A stretch of DNA of 11,938 bases, from NCBI GenBank assembly GCA_022709625.1, contig JAKLIL010000021.1:1-11938 (forward strand), written 5' to 3'. The stretch comes from Verrucomicrobiota bacterium (GTDB lineage Bacteria > Verrucomicrobiota > Kiritimatiellia > CAIQIC01 > Lenti-01). A program made the position numbers and the translations under genes. Shown one piece after another: positions 8,401 through 11,938 of this stretch (its first letter is position 1; each line of letters begins with the position of its first letter). The notes beneath the pieces are model-generated. The model was not told the origin of the DNA. It worked only from the letters and a program-made list of their open reading frames with translations, and made no database searches.

Positions 8401-11400
8401 CCGGCCGGTCACGGTGCCGTCCAGCAGCAGGTCGGCCCGCGGAATGCGCAGTTCCAGCGAGTTGTTGTTGGTGCTGATGATGGCCGCGCTCCAACCCGAC
8501 GGCGGCGGATACCAGGCATAGCCGTCGAAGGCGAAAAGTTCCGCCCGGGCCGAATCCCCGACCCGGTGCACGACGATGTTCCGCACGGGCCGGTGGGTGG
8601 CCGCCGGCGGATCGTAGTAGTCGCCGCCGATGCCCAGGCCGGAGTCGTCGCCGAGCCAATCCAAGGCGGCGCTGCCGGCGTCCCGCCGCGTGTCCAGGCC
8701 AATGGCGACGTAGGCCAACCGCTCGTCCGTGATGTCGTTCATCTTCACGCGGACGTAGAAATTGCTGGCGTTGGCGAACATGCGCAGCTCGCGGATGTCG
8801 GCGTTCGGCGAGTTCGTGTTTTCGATCCGCTGTTCGCTGGCCTTGTCCGTCCAGATGAACTCGTTGCTGGACAGGACGGCGGCGTTGTAGACCACGCCGG
8901 GGATGCCCAGCCAGTGGGTGTTTTCGAAATCCTGATGGACCCGGTCCTCGCCCATTGCCAGCGTCAGAATGATCTCGTTGGGGTTGCCGCCATCCGCATC
9001 GGCCAAGTCCAGATAGGCGTAGGAGGCCACCGGGCTCTCCCGGACGGCATAGGCCCCCGGCGGAATCGCAGCGAAGAGATAGGCCCCGTCCAGACCGGTT
9101 TCCGTCGCCCGGACAATATCGTCCGCCGTGTCGAATTCTCCGTCGGGCCCCGCGTGGCGCAGGGTGATCGCCACGAAGGCCAGCGGCGTGTCAGTGGCGG
9201 GGTTGAAGAACCCGTCGCCGTCTCCGTCGCAGGAAGTTCCGGCAAGCGAGCCCGGAAGGGCATCCATGAAGTAGTTGTTCGTCGCGTCCGTGCCGCTGAC
9301 GAGGGCCACCGCAATGGCATTGTCGTTGGACCCTGCCGCGTCGCCCGTGCTGATGTAGCCGGCAGGATCCGTTTCCACGAGGACGTAGGCGCCGGGAAAC
9401 ACGTTCGTGAAGCGAAACCCGCCGTCGGCCGCCGTGACGGCCGCCGCCACTTCGACCGTGCTGGCGTTGCACAGGACGACGGCGACGCCCGCGAGGCCGT
9501 TCGTGTCTTCGGCGTCGCGCCAGCCGTCGCCGTCCAGATCCAAGCTGACGGTCCCGGCCATGGTTCCCGGCCGCGTATCGAGGAAGTCGACGTCGTTCCG
9601 CGTCTCGGCCGCGGCGATGGTCACCGCGACCCGGTTGTCGTTGGTCCCGTCCGCATCGCCCGTGGACAGGTATCCATCCGGATCGGTTTCCACGACGGCA
9701 TAGGTGCCCGCCGCCAGAGCCGCGACGTTGGTGCCCGAGAAACTGTAGAAACCGGCCGCGTCGGTCCAGTTCGTGGCGATGGGCGCGCCGGCGCCGTCGC
9801 AGAGGACCACCTTGACGTTCGGCAGTCCGACGGTCTCCGCGCCGTCGTGCGCGCCGTCGCCGTCCAGATCCACCCAGACGGTGCCGCGAATGGTCGTGGG
9901 CGTGCTCACGCAAACGACGTCGGGCACCCACAGGTCGTCCGCATAGGCGAGGTTGGTGATGCAGCCCGACCCGTCGATGCGCGCCCGGAACCGGAAAATG
10001 GCCGCGCCGCCGGCGGGGATGGTCAGCACGCTGTAGCCGTCCCCATCCAGCGGGAACGGCGTGCCGACGACGTCGTCGGTCATGGGGGTGCTGGACCAGG
10101 TGCCCTTGTTGGTTTGGATCATGACGGCGGTGCCGGCCACGTACTTGACCTGCGGCGGCAGCACGTCCCGCACCACCACGTCGAACAGGGCCTGCAGGCT
10201 CTTGTTGTCCAGGCGGATCTCGTATTCCAGCTCGTCGTCGAGGCTCGGGCCGGCCGGCACTCCGTCCACGGCGAGCGTACTGGTCTTGGCCAGCACCGGC
10301 TTGGGGATGGGTACCAAGGCATAGCCCATGTCGAGGAAGGGATTGCTGCCTTCGACTTGCGAGGGATCCTCGCCCCAGGCCGCGGCGATCAGCGTGCCGT
10401 CCAAGGTGTAGACCCGCAACCCGCTCTGGTCCTTGTCGGGATCGAAGAACCGCTGCATCTGCAAGGTGGCCAGATTGGTCGCCACGTCGCATTGGCCGCC
10501 CATGGGATCCGTCACCGCGCCGGCGCGGTCGCCGTTGAAGTCGACGTACACGGTGGTGGCGGCCATCGGCATGACCCAGACCGGGTTGCCGTTGTCCACG
10601 GGCGGCTGGTTGGCGTCGCCGGGCCCCCAGCCGCAGACGGCTTCGGTCGTGAGGCTCTCCAGCGTCAGCGGGGTCAGCGCCCAGTCGTAGGCACTGTCGC
10701 CGGAACCGCTGTACACGCACCCCATGATGCCGACGGCGTAGAACGGCCCGTTGCTGCTGGCGAACATCGTGCCTTCGTTGAGCGGCAGATCGTAGGCCAA
10801 GACGCCGTTGGTGCCCGGAATCGTCAGGGTGCCGCTGGTCGTGCGATTCGAATAGGCCACGGTCAGCGGCGCGGGGTTCGTATTGAAGAGATACGCCCGC
10901 CCGGGATACGTCGCGTTCACCGTGGCGATCGGGAAGATGTAGTTGGCGCTCCAGATCTCCCGCGGATGGAGCACGAAGGAGCGCGACTCGAAGGTGGCGC
11001 TGGGATCGCCTGTGATCATGTGCACCTGGATCGGTTTGTCGGCCTTGACCGTGGCGCCTTTCTTGATGCCGTCGTTGACGAACAGCGCCCCGAAGTAGCC
11101 CCGGTTGATCACGTTGGTGGTCGGTGCGACCGTATTCGTCCCGTCGACGTCGATGATCACCTTCGTATTGTCCTGGTCCGCCATCACCGTCAGGCCCGCG
11201 TAGGTGAACATGCCGTTGGCCGCCACGTTGTCGCCCAGCGGGGCGATGAAGTTGAGGCCGTGGCTCAAGGTACTGTGGACCTCGACCGAACTGCCGTGTA
11301 CCGGCCCGCGGCTCAGGGACCAGCACGACCGCGTGACCGTGATCGGACGGGAAGCCGAAATGCGGTCGCCCCCGTCCCATTTGACGACGGCGTTGGTCCG

Positions 11401-11938
11401 CGGAATCCCGACGTTGTTGCGCAGCGCAATCACCATGCCCGCGGCCAGTACGGCCGGATCGTTCGCAAAACCCGGACACACGCCGTTGAGGTCGTTGCCG
11501 TCGCCCCAGATCTGCGAACCGGCGTTGGTCGGATTGTTGATGTTCCCCTCGTAGCCGTCTTCCCACTGGTCGTAGATGATGACGGTCCCCGGCACGCTGA
11601 CCACGATCGAGAAGATCGCCACCATGTTGGTGCCGACGGGATAGGTGGTGTCGGCGCTGATGGTGAGGAACGCGGTCCGGATGTGCGCTTCGGGCATGGG
11701 CAGGAAGAACTGCTGCAGCATGGAGTCGATGACCGTGACTTCCGAACTGGTACCCGGCGTCTTGGTGCCGTCGGTTTCGTCGGTGGCCGTCACGGTCCAA
11801 TTGCCGGCCGCGTTCATCGTCACGGAGAAGGTCCCCACCCCGCCCGCGAGGGCGGCCGCCGAAGGCAGCGTCGCCGAAGCGTCGCTGGAGGCGAGCGCCA
11901 CCGTGTCCGTCACGCTGGCGATGAGGTTCCAGTTGTCG
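4219..11938 (-). CDS. Giant multidomain extracellular protein with SdrD-B-like repeats (gene A, 5' end outside window)
   Basis: The frame is open from the right edge (first whole codon at 11937) to a TAG at 4221-4219, so the true start lies outside. An in-frame GTG at 11913 falls inside an Ig-like repeat and is not credible as a start; residues below count from it. Order: Ig-like repeat end (to ~63); module with IYDQWEDGYE and several Cys (~67-540), faintly like IgGFc-binding N-terminal domains; DUF11-like domain (~540-670); three SdrD-B-like repeats (674-1000); CBM9/DOMON-like beta-sandwich (~1001-1245); fibronectin-III-like domain (~1249-1351); two diverged modules each ending DDDxxxP (~1395-1736); jelly-roll-like domain (~1745-1895); Ig/FN3-like modules (~1896-2170); C-terminal module with clustered Cys (~2171-2564). 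I see no enzyme motif and no LPxTG, PEP-CTERM or transmembrane anchor. An exported surface or matrix protein is inferred; domain names come from eye comparison only. Confidence 0.93.
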   Translation of the reverse strand, partial: DNWNLIASVTDTVALASSDASATLPSAAALAGGVGTFSVTMNAAGNWTVTATDETDGTKTPGTSSEVTVIDSMLQQFFLPMPEAHIRTAFLTISADTTYPVGTNMVAIFSIVVSVPGTVIIYDQWEDGYEGNINNPTNAGSQIWGDGNDLNGVCPGFANDPAVLAAGMVIALRNNVGIPRTNAVVKWDGGDRISASRPITVTRSCWSLSRGPVHGSSVEVHSTLSHGLNFIAPLGDNVAANGMFTYAGLTVMADQDNTKVIIDVDGTNTVAPTTNVINRGYFGALFVNDGIKKGATVKADKPIQVHMITGDPSATFESRSFVLHPREIWSANYIFPIATVNATYPGRAYLFNTNPAPLTVAYSNRTTSGTLTIPGTNGVLAYDLPLNEGTMFASSNGPFYAVGIMGCVYSGSGDSAYDWALTPLTLESLTTEAVCGWGPGDANQPPVDNGNPVWVMPMAATTVYVDFNGDRAGAVTDPMGGQCDVATNLATLQMQRFFDPDKDQSGLRVYTLDGTLIAAAWGEDPSQVEGSNPFLDMGYALVPIPKPVLAKTSTLAVDGVPAGPSLDDELEYEIRLDNKSLQALFDVVVRDVLPPQVKYVAGTAVMIQTNKGTWSSTPMTDDVVGTPFPLDGDGYSVLTIPAGGAAIFRFRARIDGSGCITNLAYADDLWVPDVVCVSTPTTIRGTVWVDLDGDGAHDGAETVGLPNVKVVLCDGAGAPIATNWTDAAGFYSFSGTNVAALAAGTYAVVETDPDGYLSTGDADGTNDNRVAVTIAAAETRNDVDFLDTRPGTMAGTVSLDLDGDGWRDAEDTNGLAGVAVVLCNASTVEVAAAVTAADGGFRFTNVFPGAYVLVETDPAGYISTGDAAGSNDNAIAVALVSGTDATNNYFMDALPGSLAGTSCDGDGDGFFNPATDTPLAFVAITLRHAGPDGEFDTADDIVRATETGLDGAYLFAAIPPGAYAVRESPVASYAYLDLADADGGNPNEIILTLAMGEDRVHQDFENTHWLGIPGVVYNAAVLSSNEFIWTDKASEQRIENTNSPNADIRELRMFANASNFYVRVKMNDITDERLAYVAIGLDTRRDAGSAALDWLGDDSGLGIGGDYYDPPAATHRPVRNIVVHRVGDSARAELFAFDGYAWYPPPSGWSAAIISTNNNSLELRIPRADLLLDGTVTGRFTVASFLNSGRWANEGDSTVAAYPGTPDAADSVSIAPYQVNDGRLDVTAWREDLSDFDVDFWLDVRFDGNGIVDNQLPTAPTALAPADDAEVGARPTLAWSAASDADGRVTSYFLEVATNANFNGAVGTENGLIDLRVNLPATQTNYVLSTAATQYWWQVRARDNAGMLSAGTIQSFRIGGKTDVEGPVPTLLYVGTNLAGFLAGQFDEYVARYGYIQSVSDGDVAAGNRLDFAIRWEDPSGVFATNWMHAEAGANAGQFTWNILPENGRVSPNWDAGETNVQTGGGSNWVQDRVFWGSNVAAVGNSAQMLTNWAYGAFTVPGYDENAEYYLYVSAEDDCRQNGYPWAAGSWASYGDPDETWGGYAADGPNSARNVTTDHPLRIAVQDDDVQPPIAATGQGWANSRSLLASNATAALSVSGAGQAAVYAAYDGGLLVDGLTLLCNAYDEYSGMQVDPAGPATTNTSLAIGFGPRFAANCTNFSPALSHLAEATADTAVVAWQWAALSTGEVAELWGGEGTGVAGATNPVRLTLWDNDHDRPNDQAVASNVVFGYVQVLDDDMVGPRMTNFLTMGRPGALIATGFEDVDGWETHAAGAWSEEALDGVWQAAGAEIAVSPGPANERNSALLGVVDAALQLPPLDRPGWLILWARLRAPGESRFVLERWNGTAWDGLGQRTVATTNYAEISWTVAGAASNEILRLRLAEQVVGTSALEFDQLVVAPNREWTNAPVPLAWSVADDLPTGGSGIGEYRVVDLGSPAPVQVADGATVGLGLATNSVPTPAAQGAVTGYVFAVDADEDRGLADRAMGMVVPHVQRIDLTPPTVVHMGIGGTNAVTETVDDPTTQFDLTWIAANIGPDDPMHPNHPTGLETDRYLLSPWRSYKIYYGTYDPLVVPLDDNPSSETTGYVYTNFLATKAYTNWSSVTADTPIEDPSAAHFQPNYQALTNPAQNHIRLYDLDYDQDYVVVVVGLDEAGNEGPAGVYSWATNNTIRFALIRGSTMAKCDAASAFPGADSLCRTNVCKAAALYWIAAGPTNEQGIYTQVKRDYDLIGWDACRFQERSNNVWQLVGTVRTNWFVDDGGAFRGRGQMRFYRAAYKDRWRTTNQTGQMQRPLASEEVYAMHNVVLSRGQNFVALHGEPYVNTFRGVFGGTENLPGGSSALPAAGATIVEFYSSGTNAVSSDQYWLHTNGHWFAVGGGDVTVVMQPPDFFTRGFSITLPDPLPTNYVHTAALDSNQVDSQGRPVSVPAMIWSPILKVPTNAFSQTIYTGHRSDRGATVMYNLAVLRLPVAAHPSEMRLLESGFVKGERGFGDEIYTINTATKTVLNGYTIYCDADGVWRNVQGNGLVQAGYFKPNDIIVIVSRAGEPGGSWTWTYHPTNFYNLPTRWMGQ
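6229..6681 (-). other. Jelly-roll-like domain of gene A
   Basis: The opening ALIATGFEDVDGWETHAAGA, the central WLILWARLRAPGESRFVLER and WNGTAWDGLGQRTV, and the closing ALEFDQLVVAP follow the pattern 'F-E-x-x-x-G-W ... W-x-R ... W-N-G ... F-D-x-L'. This pattern is seen in concanavalin/MAM-like and cleaved-adhesin-like domains of secreted bacterial proteins. The assignment rests on pattern only. Confidence 0.4.
6706..7731 (-). repeat. Two diverged tandem modules ending DDDxxxP in gene A
   Basis: Copy 1 (7731-7219) has RWEDPSG, SAEDDCRQN and finally AVQDDDVQPP. Copy 2 (7218-6706) has AYDEYSG, LWDNDHDRPND and finally QVLDDDMVGP. The landmarks recur in the same order but at different spacing, so a shared ancestor is likely but not proven. 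I do not recognise a named domain. The acidic clusters could bind metal ions. Confidence 0.45.
7861..8169 (-). other. Fibronectin type III-like domain of gene A
   Basis: It opens LPTAPTALAPADDAEVGARP, followed by LAWSAASDADGRVTSYFLEV and YWWQVRARDNAGMLSAGTI. The P-x-x-P-x-x-L start, W-x-x-x-x-D-x-D-G, then Y-x-x-x-V and W-x-V-x-A-x-D-x-A-G are standard FN3 landmarks. It probably acts as a spacer or adhesive module. Confidence 0.65.
8179..8913 (-). other. Beta-sandwich region of gene A, CBM9/DOMON-like
   Basis: About 245 residues with alternating strands: FIWTDKASEQR, RMFANASNFYVRVKMNDIT, AYVAIGLDTRRDAG, ARAELFAFDGYAWYPPP, NNSLELRIPRADLLL, GRFTVASF. The order (acidic opening, strand with 'NFYVRV', 'IGLD', then 'LELRIPRADL') resembles CBM9-like or glucodextranase-C-like domains that bind glycans or cap enzymes. 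No enzyme is attached here. The assignment is tentative. Confidence 0.4.
8914..9894 (-). repeat. Three tandem SdrD-B-like (Ca-loop) repeats in gene A
   Basis: Unit 1 (9894-9565) has IRGTVWVDLDGDGAHDGAET, then DAAGFYSF, GTYAVVETDPDGYLSTGD and NDNRVAVTI. Unit 2 (9564-9250) repeats this with SLDLDGDGWRDAEDTNGL, GGFRFTNVFPGAYVLVETDPAGY and NDNAIAV. Unit 3 (9249-8914) is diverged: SCDGDGDGFFNPATDTPL, an insert with GPDGEFDTADDI, then LDGAYLFAAIPPGAYAVRES. The order Ca-loop, then G-(F/A)-Y, then P/A-G-x-Y-x-V-x-E fits the SdrD B-like family (Cna-B-like fold), in which the acidic loops bind Ca2+ and rigidify surface stalks. Calcium binding here is inferred from that family. Confidence 0.85.
9904..10296 (-). 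other. DUF11-like domain of gene A
   Basis: The stretch runs VLAKTSTLAVDGVPAGPSLD, then LEYEIRLDN, VVVRDVLPPQVKYVAGTAVM and, near the end, FRFRARIDGSGCITNLAY. A Lys start, a Y-x-I-x-L-x-N strand and V-x-D-x-L-P-x-x-x-x-Y are the hallmarks of DUF11-type Ig-like repeats in bacterial surface proteins. Its place just before SdrD-B repeats is a common arrangement. Confidence 0.7.
10294..11715 (-). other. IYDQWEDGYE module of gene A (function unknown)
   Basis: About 470 residues lie between the Ig-like repeat and the DUF11-like region. Landmarks are FLPMPEAHIRTAF, IYDQWEDGYEGNI, WDGGDRISASRPITVTR, MADQDNTKVIIDVDG, KADKPIQVHMITGD and RAYLFNTNPAPL. Five Cys (residues 147, 197, 399, 427 and 475 counted from 11913) could form disulfides after export. 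The ASRPITV, DQDNT and KPIQV segments are faintly like IgGFc-binding N-terminal domains. That resemblance is weak and from memory, so I treat the module as unassigned. Confidence 0.5.
11725..11937 (-). repeat. C-terminal part of an Ig-like repeat at the 5' edge of gene A
   Basis: The visible part begins at the DNWNLI segment and continues through DTVALASSDASATLP, GTFSVT, GNWTVTATDETDGTK and TSSEVTV. It matches gene B's units position by position and is closest to unit 3, which has SSDPNAALPANGAL and GNWTVTATDITNGAK. The unit is cut by the window edge, so more copies may lie upstream. It directly precedes the IYDQWEDGYE module. Confidence 0.88.

Noticed and set aside
8914..9894. Dockerin modules
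   Set aside because: The D-x-D-G-D-G loops are followed by SdrD-B-type strands (G-Y-Y/F, P-G-x-Y-x-V-x-E) rather than the paired helices of a dockerin.
11911..11913. GTG as the start codon of gene A
   Set aside because: The frame stays open to the window edge and the residues upstream (DNWNLI) complete the repeat signature, so translation starts further upstream.

Overview
The window looks like part of a GC-rich bacterial chromosome (GC roughly 60-65% by eye) given over almost entirely to two very large exported proteins, both on the minus strand. Several modules are of kinds I associate with giant extracellular proteins of the PVC group (Verrucomicrobiota, Kiritimatiellota, Lentisphaerota, Planctomycetota): SdrD-B-like Ca-loop repeats, a DUF11-like domain, and long arrays of about 115-residue Ig-like repeats with the signature K-L-Q-x-L-x-P-G-E-T-A-A-P-G. 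Placement in that group is inference. No housekeeping gene, tRNA, rRNA, CRISPR array or mobile element is visible, so the window itself cannot confirm taxonomy.

Region 1 (11938 down to 4219, minus strand): the 3' part of a giant gene, 'gene A'. It is open through the right edge, so its start and signal peptide lie outside. More than 2,570 residues are visible. In order they are: the end of one Ig-like repeat, a ~470-residue module with the motif IYDQWEDGYE, a DUF11-like domain, three SdrD-B-like repeats, a CBM9/DOMON-like beta-sandwich, a fibronectin-III-like domain, two diverged copies of a 'DDDxxxP' module, a jelly-roll-like domain, further Ig/FN3-like modules, and a ~390-residue cysteine-containing C-terminal module ending in R-W-M-G-Q. 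No LPxTG, PEP-CTERM, transmembrane or other familiar C-terminal anchor is visible.

Region 2 (4218 to 3846): a 373-base intergenic gap, AT-richer than its flanks. It holds a plausible promoter and a good Shine-Dalgarno site for the next gene, plus small palindromes and T-tracts of unknown meaning. I see no convincing intrinsic terminator for gene A.

Region 3 (3845 down to 1, minus strand): the 5' part of 'gene B', open through the left edge (1,281 complete codons visible). It has a long signal peptide with a Tat-like S-R-R-R-L-A motif, a ~140-residue N-terminal module, an Ig-like domain, then a tandem array of eight Ig-like repeats (110-118 residues each) and the start of a ninth domain. The array is a mosaic of two alternating subtypes, and two non-adjacent units share a 39-base identical stretch, which suggests recent duplication or gene conversion.

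The two genes are neighbours on the same strand and share the same repeat family: the only repeat visible in gene A, at its 5' end, matches gene B's units. They are probably a pair of related cell-surface or extracellular structural or adhesion proteins. There is no catalytic motif, and I cannot assign a precise function to either. The many long open frames on the plus strand, and in the other minus frames, are shadows of these two genes.
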